A model generated the notes under the pieces. It was given only the letters and a program-made list of their open reading frames with translations. It was not told where the DNA came from and ran no database searches. DNA of 6,789 nucleotides from Candidatus Dadabacteria bacterium (GTDB taxonomy: Bacteria; J088). Each line of letters opens with the position of its first letter. Position 1 is the stretch's first letter. Shown in pieces: positions 1-5,846 of this stretch. Where the stretch lies: the NCBI GenBank assembly GCA_003695505.1, contig RFIY01000177.1:1-6789 (forward strand), given 5' to 3'. Made by a program: the position numbers and the translations under genes.

Positions 1-519
1 CCACAGCGCTATATTCTGCTCGGCTATACGATCGACAGCCGTACCGGCGCGGGCAAGGCCTTTCAGGGCTACTTTCATCTGCTGTTGCAGTTGCTCAAGA
101 CGACGCCGATCGAGGAAATTCTCGAACATCCGAAAGTCGCCGAGCGCGTTCAGGCAATGCGTGAGAACGACAGGGCGTTTCGCCAGGCGCTGCAACAATA
201 CAGCCGGCAGGACGGAAACGTCATCATCACCGATTTTCGCGAGGCGCCTTCCGTTCCGCCAGGCAATCGTTTTCTTGTCTATACCCTGTATCCGCAGGCG
301 AATGTGTCGCTGCGCATCCATTGGGGTCCACAGCGTCAATCGGTGATTGCGGCGGTCGGACACAGTATTTTCAATCGCACCTGCCAGACCAGCGTCGGCG
401 ACCTGATGGCCCGATTCGGCGGTGGCGGGCATCATGGCGCGGGAACAGTGCCGCTGAAACCGGACGTTGCGGACGCGCAGTTGCAGGAAATCATCGACGA
501 GCTCAAGGCGAATGGCTGA
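1..519 (+). CDS. DHH-family phosphoesterase, C-terminal part (5' end outside window)
   Basis: The reading frame is open from the first base to the TGA at 517-519, so the window holds the last 172 residues of a longer protein. The clearest signature is the DHHA1 glycine-rich motif LMARFGGGGHHGAG (bases about 403-441), which matches the GGGH-x2-(A/G)AG substrate-binding loop of DHH/DHHA1 phosphoesterases. Upstream, the segment GYTIDSRTGAGKAFQGYF followed by a helical linker (PIEEILEHPKVAERV) resembles the join between the DHH catalytic domain and DHHA1 in proteins annotated as exopolyphosphatase-like or nanoRNase/pAp-phosphatase-like. Family members hydrolyse phosphoester or phosphoanhydride bonds using Mn/Mg ions held by DHH-domain residues, which lie outside this window. 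Family membership is firm, but the substrate (polyphosphate, short RNA or pAp) cannot be told from this end. A 72-bp gap with no obvious terminator hairpin separates it from the next gene. An internal ATG at 85 is not taken as a start because the homologous sequence continues upstream of it. Confidence 0.88.
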   Translation, partial: PQRYILLGYTIDSRTGAGKAFQGYFHLLLQLLKTTPIEEILEHPKVAERVQAMRENDRAFRQALQQYSRQDGNVIITDFREAPSVPPGNRFLVYTLYPQANVSLRIHWGPQRQSVIAAVGHSIFNRTCQTSVGDLMARFGGGGHHGAGTVPLKPDVADAQLQEIIDELKANG

Positions 520-591
520 ACGGCCGAAGCAGCGGGCGCCAGGCCAATATGGTATTTTCATAGAAACTCAATTCGATTGAAAGGGCCTGGT

Positions 592-1194
592 ATGAGCGCG
601 GACAGCACGCCCCCGCAGCCACTTCCGAATCACCTAAGGGCCACCAGGCGCGCCGTCATTGCCGGCGGCGCGGCTGCGACGGCGACGCTGTCGCTCCCCG
701 CCTGTACGAGCGGATCCAAGGGCGATTCGGCGAAACTGCCGCATATCGGCGACGACCTTGCGGTCGTCGAGCAGATCGTAGATACGTTGCTGGCGATCGA
801 CGAAGGCAGCCCATTCGTGCCGATCGAGAAGACGGACACGATGGCAAACATCGACCGACTGTTTGCGACGCTGCCGGATCATGTGCGATCCGACCTGTCG
901 AAGGGGCTGACATTGTTCAATCTCGCCGCTATCGTGCTTGGCTGGTATTTCCGCCCGTTCACCGCGCTCGACCGCGCCGATCGCATCGCCTATGCCCGCC
1001 GCTGGGAGACCGGCAACAAGACCCAGCAGGGCCTCCTGTTCGCGCTGAAGCAGATCGTCTATGTGTCGTACTGGCGAGAAGAAATCACCTGGGGGCCGAT
1101 CCAGTACGATGGCCCGGTGACGCGCAGGCTTGGCATCGCGCGCCAGGGGCTGACGCCGCTTCCTGAAACGACAGTGGAAGGAGCCGCAAAATGA
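592..1194 (+). CDS. Tat-exported putative lipoprotein, small-subunit partner of the downstream GMC flavoprotein
   Basis: This encodes a 200-residue protein. The start chosen is ATG 592, preceded by the purine-rich AAAGGG at 580-585 with a 6-nt gap. A TTG at 577 would add five residues but has no better ribosome site. The N-terminus has a twin-arginine motif (TRRAVIA, Arg19-Arg20), a short hydrophobic Ala/Thr/Leu stretch, and a lipobox-like LPAC with Cys38, so a Tat-exported lipoprotein is predicted. The mature part is mostly helical with an aromatic-rich stretch (VLGWYFRPFTALDRADRIAYARRWETG, seen at about 910-1010), and ends in a Gly/Pro-containing tail. The gene overlaps the GMC gene by 4 bp (ATGA, 1191-1194), so the two are translationally coupled. 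By analogy with the small or gamma subunits of gluconate, fructose and FAD-glucose dehydrogenases, which carry the Tat signal for a leaderless flavoprotein, I infer an export and assembly role. I cannot confirm that it belongs to the gluconate 2-dehydrogenase subunit 3 family from sequence alone. Confidence 0.82.
   Translation: MSADSTPPQPLPNHLRATRRAVIAGGAAATATLSLPACTSGSKGDSAKLPHIGDDLAVVEQIVDTLLAIDEGSPFVPIEKTDTMANIDRLFATLPDHVRSDLSKGLTLFNLAAIVLGWYFRPFTALDRADRIAYARRWETGNKTQQGLLFALKQIVYVSYWREEITWGPIQYDGPVTRRLGIARQGLTPLPETTVEGAAK
1178..1183 (+). promoter_or_regulatory. Ribosome binding site of the GMC gene
   Basis: AAGGAG lies 7 nt upstream of ATG 1191, inside the last codons of the upstream gene. 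It fixes the GMC start and supports separate initiation as well as coupling through the ATGA overlap. Confidence 0.8.
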
Positions 1195-2759
1195 GTCTCG
1201 CCTGGCAGCAGACCGACGACCTGCCGGTGCAGACCGCCGCGACGATCGGCAGCGGGCCACACCGGTTGTCGGCGGATGTGGTCGTGGTCGGTTCCGGTGC
1301 GGGTGGGGCGGTGATGGCTTATGAGCTCGCCCGCGAGGGGCGCAGCGTGATCGTGCTCGAGGCCGGTCCGTTTGTCCCGTCGAGCCGTTTCACTGAGCGT
1401 TATCCCCAGATGATGGAGCGACTCTATCAGGATCGTGGCGGACAGCGTAACGAAGACGGCGATCTGCTCGTGCTGCAGGGGAGCTGCGTCGGCGGCTCGA
1501 CCGTGGTCAATGCCGCCGCGGCGTTCCGGACGCCCGAGTACGTCCTGCGTGACTGGCGCGAAAAGTTCGGCCTTTCCGACATGACATCCGAGGCGCTGGA
1601 CCCGTGGTTTACACAGGTCGAGCAGCGGCTGAGCGTTCATGTCAATGCACCGCACGAGATCAATCAGAACAACCAGGTGATCATGCGCGGTTGCGACAAG
1701 CTCGGCGTGTCCTGGCGGCCGCTGGCGCGTAACATCAAGAATTGTGCACTGACCGGTTTTTGTCTGGCGGGTTGTGCGTCTGACCGTAAGCAGTCAATGC
1801 TGGTGACCTACCTGCCGTGGGCGATGCATCACGGCGCGCAGGTCATCGCGGATACGCGCGTCGAGCGGATCCGGCACAAAAACGGCAAGGCTACCGGTGT
1901 CGTCGCAACGACGATCGACCCGAAAACCGGTCGCAAGGTCGCCGATGTCGAGGTCGAGGCAAAGCTCGTTGTCGTTGCGGCCGGCGCGGTGCAGTCGCCG
2001 TTGCTGCTGACGCGGTCGGGACTGACGGGCCAGAGCGGGCAGGTTGGGCGGAATTTCGCCTGCCATCCGTCGGTCGGCATCCTCGCCGATTTCGATGAAG
2101 AGATCTTCGGTTGGCGCGGTGCGACCCTGGGGGCCTATTGCGATGAATGGGATCATCCCGACAGGGGCGGGTTCATTCTCGAATTCGCGATGGCGGGCGC
2201 CGACTTCATGGCGGCCTTTTCACCGGGCATCGCCGACAAACATCTGGAATTCATGGGGCGTCTCAAGAACGTGGCCGGCATGATTTCCCTGATTCATGAC
2301 GAGAACGCCGGCGTGATTACGACAAATGACCGGGGCGAGAAAGCGATCCGCTATCGCGTGACCCAGAAAGACCGTGAGACAATTCGCACCGTGATCAAAC
2401 GCTCGGCCGAGATCTACTTTGCGGCTGGTGCGAACAAGGTATTCGTACCGACCTATGCGCCGACCGTGATCGAGGATGTCAAGGACATCGACCGGATTGT
2501 TGACGCGCTCGACCTTGGTCCGGGAACGATCGGGATGACGTCGTATCATCCACAGGGTACCTGCCGGATGGGGGCAAATCCGCAAAACAGCGTTGTCGGC
2601 CCCGACGGTCAATTTCACGGCGTCGAGCGCCTCTATGTGGCCGATGCGAGCCTGTTTCCGACCTCGATTATGGTCAATCCGCAGATGACCGTATACGCGC
2701 TGTCGTCGAAGATCGCCCACGGCATCAACGAACAGGGCAGCGAGCTGTTCGGCAATTGA
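1191..2759 (+). CDS. GMC-family FAD-dependent oxidoreductase (probable dehydrogenase catalytic subunit)
   Basis: This encodes a 522-residue protein, a normal length for bacterial GMC enzymes, which oxidise an alcohol, sugar or sterol hydroxyl with FAD. An FAD-binding Rossmann fold is visible: GSGAGG (Gly34, Gly36, Gly39) with Glu57 at the end of the second strand (IVLEAG). The GMC signature GGSTVVNAA follows at 101-109. Near the C-terminus SYHPQGTCRMG places the catalytic His453, and VNPQMT places Asn496. This His/Asn pair is the one used in cholesterol and choline oxidases. A cysteine cluster (Cys185, Cys191, Cys195; C-x5-C-x3-C) matches the ligand spacing reported for the [3Fe-4S] cluster of FAD-glucose dehydrogenase, which would favour a dehydrogenase passing electrons onward over an O2-using oxidase. 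There is no signal peptide; export with the Tat-bearing partner encoded just upstream is inferred. No cytochrome c gene follows. Similarity to long-chain alcohol oxidase types leaves the substrate open (fatty alcohol, sterol or polyol). Confidence 0.92.
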   Translation: MSLAWQQTDDLPVQTAATIGSGPHRLSADVVVVGSGAGGAVMAYELAREGRSVIVLEAGPFVPSSRFTERYPQMMERLYQDRGGQRNEDGDLLVLQGSCVGGSTVVNAAAAFRTPEYVLRDWREKFGLSDMTSEALDPWFTQVEQRLSVHVNAPHEINQNNQVIMRGCDKLGVSWRPLARNIKNCALTGFCLAGCASDRKQSMLVTYLPWAMHHGAQVIADTRVERIRHKNGKATGVVATTIDPKTGRKVADVEVEAKLVVVAAGAVQSPLLLTRSGLTGQSGQVGRNFACHPSVGILADFDEEIFGWRGATLGAYCDEWDHPDRGGFILEFAMAGADFMAAFSPGIADKHLEFMGRLKNVAGMISLIHDENAGVITTNDRGEKAIRYRVTQKDRETIRTVIKRSAEIYFAAGANKVFVPTYAPTVIEDVKDIDRIVDALDLGPGTIGMTSYHPQGTCRMGANPQNSVVGPDGQFHGVERLYVADASLFPTSIMVNPQMTVYALSSKIAHGINEQGSELFGN

Positions 2760-2834
2760 TGGCCCGCGTTGAGCCGTTGCCAGGAACCTGATATCGTGGC
2801 GACCATCACGTTGCCTTTGCGCTGATTTCGCACC

Positions 2835-2839
2835 GGAGA
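2835..2839 (+). promoter_or_regulatory. Probable ribosome binding site of the DUF819 gene
   Basis: GGAGA lies 10 nt before ATG 2850. The spacing is on the long side, but it is the only purine-rich site ahead of this start. Confidence 0.5.
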
Positions 2840-2849
2840 CGCTTCGTCG

Positions 2850-3962
2850 ATGCAGGACGCGTTACTGCTATTGCTGCTGTTTGGGTTGCCGGCGTTGTTC
2901 GTCTGGGCCGAACCCCGATTCAAATGGGTGCGCACGATCAGCCCCGTTGTCCTCTGTTATGGTTCCGGGATCCTGATCGGCAATCTGGCCGGCCCGTGGA
3001 ACACCGAGCTGACGCAGATCGTGACCGAGGCGGTGGTCGTGCTGGCGTTGCCGATGCTGCTGTTCCCGTCCGACCTCAAGGCGTTCACGCGGCTCGCACC
3101 GGTAACCGCCTTGTCGTTTGCGCTGGCGGTTGTTGCGATTATCGTCACGTCCGTCGTCGGCACGCTGCTGTTTGGCGGCGGTTTTTCCGAGTCCTGGATG
3201 GTCTCCGCGTTGCTTGTCGGTGTCTACACGGGCGGCACGCCCAATATGGCCGCGATCGCGCAGTCGCTGCAGGTGCCCGACGAGCTGTATTTGCTGGTCA
3301 ACGCAGCCGATCTGGTGCTCGGCAGTTTCTACCTGCTGGTTCTGATGACGGTGGCCAAACCGATTCTAGGCCGCTGGTTCCCCCCATTTCCTGAAACCGT
3401 CGAGGACGCGGAGGATGCCATCGTCGAGGAGACGCGGCGGATCACGCCGGCCGGCATCGCCTTTTCCGTGTTGTTGTCGGCGTTTGTGGTCGGTGCATCG
3501 GCCGGCCTCGTCCAGCTCGTGACGGGTACGCTGCATCCGGCGGGGGTCATTCTGACGCTGACGACGCTGGCGATCCTGTTGTCGTTTTCCCCGGCGGTGC
3601 GGCGTTTGCCGGGCGCGTACGAGGGTGGGCAATATCTGCTGCTCGTGTTCTGCATTGCGATTGGTTCGATGGCGAACGTCAACGACCTGATTGCCTCGTT
3701 GTCGGACGTGTTCGGCTATTGTGCGTTCGTCCTGTTCGGAGCGATTTTCCTGCACATCGTACTGGCGCGCCTGTTCCGGGTCGATGTCGACACGCTGATC
3801 ATCACATCGACGGCGGCCGTTTTCGGCCCGCCCTTCATTGGCCCGATCGCGGAAGTCATCGGCAATCGCAAGGTGGTCGTCAGCGGCATTACCGCCGGCG
3901 TCGTCGGACTCGCCATCGGCAACTACCTCGGCTATGCGCTCGGTCGTTTTCTGATGCCGTAA
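2850..3962 (+). CDS. DUF819-family multi-pass inner membrane protein (putative transporter)
   Basis: This encodes a 370-residue, strongly hydrophobic protein with roughly ten membrane segments. They include about residues 3-20, 30-47, 58-72, 86-108, 117-140, 148-168, 200-224, 229-246, 262-275, 287-306, 317-334 and 343-366, some of which may be re-entrant. Family signatures are GVYTGGTPNMAAIA (124-137), FGPPFIGPIAEVIGNRK (325-341) and GNYLGYALG (357-365). The first matches the GTYxGGSxN motif typical of DUF819 (YjcL-like) proteins. The family is thought to be related to secondary transporters of the cation/anion antiporter superfamily, with inverted structural repeats; no substrate is established. 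A charged cytoplasmic loop (183-197, PETVEDAEDAIVEET) divides the two halves. The gene starts 90 bp after the GMC stop on the same strand, so co-transcription is possible but not compelled. Family assignment is confident; function is unknown. Confidence 0.85.
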   Translation: MQDALLLLLLFGLPALFVWAEPRFKWVRTISPVVLCYGSGILIGNLAGPWNTELTQIVTEAVVVLALPMLLFPSDLKAFTRLAPVTALSFALAVVAIIVTSVVGTLLFGGGFSESWMVSALLVGVYTGGTPNMAAIAQSLQVPDELYLLVNAADLVLGSFYLLVLMTVAKPILGRWFPPFPETVEDAEDAIVEETRRITPAGIAFSVLLSAFVVGASAGLVQLVTGTLHPAGVILTLTTLAILLSFSPAVRRLPGAYEGGQYLLLVFCIAIGSMANVNDLIASLSDVFGYCAFVLFGAIFLHIVLARLFRVDVDTLIITSTAAVFGPPFIGPIAEVIGNRKVVVSGITAGVVGLAIGNYLGYALGRFLMP

Positions 3963-4031
3963 GCGTCGTCGTGTGTCAGCCGCGAGCTTCCATACAGTCT
4001 GGCCGCGACGCCGCCGACGATCACGAATTCG

Positions 4032-4256
4032 TTACCGCTGCGACTGAGTGCGCGGAGAAACTGAAGAAAGTCCACGGAAAAGTTCCGGGTGTTGTTCCTG
4101 GAAGGCCCGCTGCAGGCGTTGCAGCGCCTGGTTTGCAGCAGTCAGCGAATTGAGCCGATGGACGAAGGTCTCCGGCGTCAATGGCGCGGGGGCATCGTCT
4201 CGTTGCTCCGGTACTCCTCCGGGTTGCTGACTTATGGAACGGGTTCTGTTCGTCAT
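4032..4256 (-). CDS. Small hypothetical protein
   Basis: A 74-residue frame runs from ATG 4256 to the TAA at 4034-4032, converging on the DUF819 gene (69 bp between stop codons). The first 25 residues are polar and Pro/Gly-rich, so probably disordered. Residues 26-62 (from LTPETF to ELFRGL) form a convincing amphipathic helix or helix pair rich in Leu, Gln, Arg and Ala. A Ser/Gln tail follows. The helical stretch is the main reason to think it is translated. Against it, there is no Shine-Dalgarno site before the ATG (the preceding bases are GTCCTT), and the first codons include AGA, ATA and GGA, unlike the neighbouring genes. A TTG at 4316 could extend it by 20 residues without a better ribosome site. 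I do not recognise a family. Confidence 0.45.
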   Translation of the reverse strand: MTNRTRSISQQPGGVPEQRDDAPAPLTPETFVHRLNSLTAANQALQRLQRAFQEQHPELFRGLSSVSPRTQSQR

Positions 4257-4332
4257 AAGGACATGTTGACGGGAAGCGTGCAAAATCACAACGTTTTCGC
4301 TGGTGCTGCCGAGCAAACGCTACGCTGTGCCT

Positions 4333-4377
4333 TACACCCACTTGTGTTGCGGGCCGCAGCTTGCTGAATTGGGCGCC
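4333..4377 (+). repeat. Left arm of 45-bp inverted repeat
   Basis: Its reverse complement matches 4519-4563 at 41 of 45 positions with no gaps, including uninterrupted runs of 15, 12, 7 and 6 bp. The outer end begins TACACCCACTTGTG and the inner end is GGCGCC. The arm itself contains nested palindromes: GTTGCGG/CCGCAGC around one G (4347-4361, imperfect) and CAGC-TT-GCTG (4357-4366). Confidence 0.9.
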
Positions 4378-4518
4378 TTCACTGCCGACCTCGTTGCTGC
4401 GAATACGGGTGCCACCGTGGCGCCGACACGACGCGGACGGTGTTCGACCTCAAGGGGACACGGCGACGTTTGAATTGCGCCGCTGCGAATGTGTATGCAA
4501 GGGACGCCACGGTCACGG
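4378..4518. other. 141-bp core between inverted-repeat arms
   Basis: No open frame here looks like a protein. The core has its own short symmetries. GCCAC-C-GTGGC forms a tight palindrome at 4411-4421, and ACCGTGGCG (4414-4422) is complementary to CGCCACGGT (4505-4513). The 9-mer GCTGCGAAT occurs twice in direct orientation (4396-4404 and 4482-4490). If transcribed, the whole 231 bp could fold as a long stem capped by a structured loop. Confidence 0.5.
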
Positions 4519-4563
4519 GGCGCCGCATTCAGCAGGCTGCGGCCCGCAACGCAAGTGGGTGTA
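4519..4563 (-). repeat. Right arm of 45-bp inverted repeat
   Basis: This is the inverted partner of 4333-4377, beginning GGCGCC on the inner side and ending AAGTGGGTGTA on the outer side. The mismatches are two near the inner end and two isolated A/G differences. The inner palindrome of the left arm is kept (CAGC-AG-GCTG, 4530-4539), with only its 2-nt loop changed. It ends 31 bp from the stop codon of the minus-strand SRPBCC gene. Confidence 0.9.
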
Positions 4564-4594
4564 TCGCCGCTCGGCCTTGTACGGGAATCCTGCG

Positions 4595-5755
4595 TCAGCC
4601 AGCTTGTGCTGCGGCAATCGTCTCCATCGTCTCAACCAGGCGCTGGCCGCGCTCGAACGTGCGAACCCGTTGTTTGGGGATGTTGTAGAAACGCTCATTC
4701 TGGAGCTGATCCTGGATCGCAGGAGGCGTGATCCGCTGCAGCAGCCGCGCCCATGCGGGGATCAGTTGCGTGGGAATGTGGTCGATGGCGCGCTGCGCGG
4801 ATCGGCTGAAGACGTCGCCCATCAGCAGATAGTCGGCACGATACCGGGCGTAGTCGCAGCGTCCGCGGTACCAGCGCCACCAGACTTCGGCCAGCGCGCG
4901 CGGCAGGTCTTCCTGGATGTGGGCGATGATCGCACGCTGTAGCCCGCCAAACAGGGCGCGCGCCGGATCGATACGGTCGTTTTCCATCAGCTCGAAGGCG
5001 CGAACCCAGTGGCGCCCCGTCTCCATCTCACGGCCTTCGATCCACGGCAGATAATTTTCGTCATAGTAGTAGCGATGAAAAACCGGGATCAGGCGCAGCG
5101 TCCAGGCGGGCATCTGCACGACGCCTTCGCGGCAGCGACGAATCTGCTCTTCGGTGACGTATTGATAGACGATCGGAAACCAGCGCTTCGGATCGTTCCG
5201 CGCCGTCAGCTCTTGCGCGTGTTCGCGTTGCTCGGCCAGTGTCTGCTCGGCGGCGGCAAACAGCGCATCAAGCTCCTTGTCGTCGTTGGGCGCGGGATTC
5301 TCGGGTAGCGGGTCGGTCGTGATCGCTGCCAGCGTGCCGGGCAGTCGATTGAGACTGCGCTCGAGTTCTTTCTGTAAGAGCGGCTTCGCCAGCAGGTCGA
5401 GTCCCGGCACCATGAACGTGGCATCCACAGTCCAGGTCAGGCGTACACCGTCACCATGTTTCGCGATGTGAATCTCTCCGCGATGCGATTCGATTGGCGG
5501 TGAGTCGATCACGCGGTACACCAGTCGGACAGGCGCTTCCGAAATTTCGATGACTTCATTGAGTCGCTGGGTGCCGCGCGGCGTCGGAACCAGTACGATC
5601 CGCTGGGCGCCCACGGTGTCGGGGCGGGCGGCGTCGCCATTGCGGATCAGGCGGATTTTCGCAGTGGACCAGCGGTTCATGGCGTCTGGATGGGTCAGGG
5701 CGCGCCAGACCGCCCAGATGGGCGCGGCAATTGTACGTTCGAGCTTGATCTGCAT
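4595..5755 (-). CDS. SRPBCC domain protein with C-terminal DUF5995-like domain
   Basis: This encodes a 386-residue protein with no signal peptide, so probably cytoplasmic. Residues 1-145 form an SRPBCC/START-like lipid-binding fold: the opening strand MQIKLERTIAAPIWAVWRALTHPDAMNRW is the classic start of such domains, followed by beta strands (VRLVYRV, GVRLTWTV) and a long C-terminal helix ending LERSLNRL. These folds bind hydrophobic ligands in a cavity. A charged helical linker (about 155-190) follows. Residues 190-330 resemble DUF5995: RWFPIVYQYVTEEQIRRC, HRYYYDENYLPWIEGRE, a W-x2-AFELMENDR stretch and the AHIQEDLPRALAEVW segment (His279, Asp283) matching that family's AHIN-x-DLP-type signature. 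The start at ATG 5755 is chosen because GGAGA sits 5 nt upstream. ATG 5767 has no ribosome site, and TTG 5782 would precede the predicted transcription start. The gene is divergent from the acylase gene. The molecular role is unknown; the DUF5995 assignment is less sure than the SRPBCC one. Confidence 0.82.
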   Translation of the reverse strand: MQIKLERTIAAPIWAVWRALTHPDAMNRWSTAKIRLIRNGDAARPDTVGAQRIVLVPTPRGTQRLNEVIEISEAPVRLVYRVIDSPPIESHRGEIHIAKHGDGVRLTWTVDATFMVPGLDLLAKPLLQKELERSLNRLPGTLAAITTDPLPENPAPNDDKELDALFAAAEQTLAEQREHAQELTARNDPKRWFPIVYQYVTEEQIRRCREGVVQMPAWTLRLIPVFHRYYYDENYLPWIEGREMETGRHWVRAFELMENDRIDPARALFGGLQRAIIAHIQEDLPRALAEVWWRWYRGRCDYARYRADYLLMGDVFSRSAQRAIDHIPTQLIPAWARLLQRITPPAIQDQLQNERFYNIPKQRVRTFERGQRLVETMETIAAAQAG

Positions 5756-5760
5756 CGCTG

Positions 5761-5765
5761 TCTCC
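5761..5765 (-). promoter_or_regulatory. Ribosome binding site of the SRPBCC gene
   Basis: Read on the minus strand, GGAGA is followed by 5 nt and then ATG at 5755. It decides between three in-frame starts in favour of the shortest. Confidence 0.7.
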
Positions 5766-5787
5766 ATTGATTGACGGATCAATCAAT
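5766..5787. promoter_or_regulatory. Palindromic operator A, 9-bp arms (TetR-type)
   Basis: A perfect inverted repeat: arm ATTGATTGA (5766-5774), a 4-bp spacer CGGA, arm TCAATCAAT (5779-5787). It overlaps the end of the predicted -10 box and covers the expected transcription start of the minus-strand SRPBCC gene, the position expected for a repressor site. Length and symmetry fit a TetR-family dimer operator. No regulator gene is in the window. Confidence 0.75.
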
Positions 5788-5814
5788 TTTAGCGGAGCCG
5801 GTCGCGGTCGTCCA
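5786..5814 (-). promoter_or_regulatory. Sigma70-like promoter of the SRPBCC gene
   Basis: On the minus strand the -35 is TGGACG (5814-5809, 4 of 6 consensus), the spacer is 17 bp, and the -10 is TAAAAT (5791-5786, 5 of 6). The expected start of transcription is near 5779, giving a leader of about 24 nt that contains the GGAGA site. Confidence 0.6.
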
Positions 5815-5818
5815 CCAC

Positions 5819-5846
5819 TTGACAATCTGGCGAGTTGTGGAAAAAT
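5819..5846 (+). promoter_or_regulatory. Sigma70-like promoter of the acylase gene
   Basis: The -35 is a perfect TTGACA (5819-5824), followed by a 16-bp spacer and a weaker -10 AAAAAT (5841-5846, 4 of 6). Transcription would start near 5853, inside operator B. The -35 box is 4 bp from the -35 box of the divergent minus-strand promoter. Confidence 0.55.

Larger units (their letters stand above)
4257..4594. other. Gene-free stretch holding a large inverted-repeat element
   Basis: These 338 bp lie between the small ORF's start and the stop codon of the SRPBCC gene. Reading frames that cross it have no credible protein features. The part at 4257-4332 is locally AT-richer around 4281-4297 and could hold a promoter for the small ORF, but I see no good -10/-35 pair. 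The rest is occupied by two 45-bp inverted repeats and their 141-bp core. No T-tract terminator is visible for the SRPBCC transcript, although the nearer repeat arm contains GC-rich hairpin-forming sequence. Confidence 0.6.

Noticed and set aside
567-580. Short palindrome TCAAT-TCG-ATTGA just before the Tat-lipoprotein gene, similar in half-site to operator A
   Set aside because: The arms are only 5 bp, the half-site orientation is opposite to operator A, and no promoter boxes could be placed around it.
577-591. TTG start at 577 for the Tat-lipoprotein
   Set aside because: ATG 592 has the better-placed purine-rich site and a more common start codon. The five extra residues add nothing recognisable.
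1059-1655. Minus-strand 198-residue open frame, and other long antisense frames under the GMC and DUF819 genes
   Set aside because: Each lies opposite a confident gene in GC-rich DNA, shows Arg/His-rich shadow composition and lacks a ribosome site or known motifs.
3963-4031. Possible bidirectional terminator between the convergent DUF819 and small ORF genes
   Set aside because: Only weak CG-rich complementarity is present, with no stable stem plus T-tract.
4237-4246. Perfect 10-bp palindrome GAAC-GG-GTTC
   Set aside because: It lies within the small ORF's first codons, is too short to stand out from chance, and has no promoter context.
4333-4563. Reading the inverted repeats as an insertion sequence, integron attC site or retron
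   Set aside because: There is no transposase, integrase or reverse transcriptase, no target-site duplication, and no attC core-site pair. Only the inverted-repeat description is supported.
4361-4942. Plus-strand 193-residue open frame
   Set aside because: It runs antisense through the 3' end of the SRPBCC/DUF5995 gene and the repeat element. Its composition is Arg/Cys-rich, as expected of a shadow frame, and no domain is visible.
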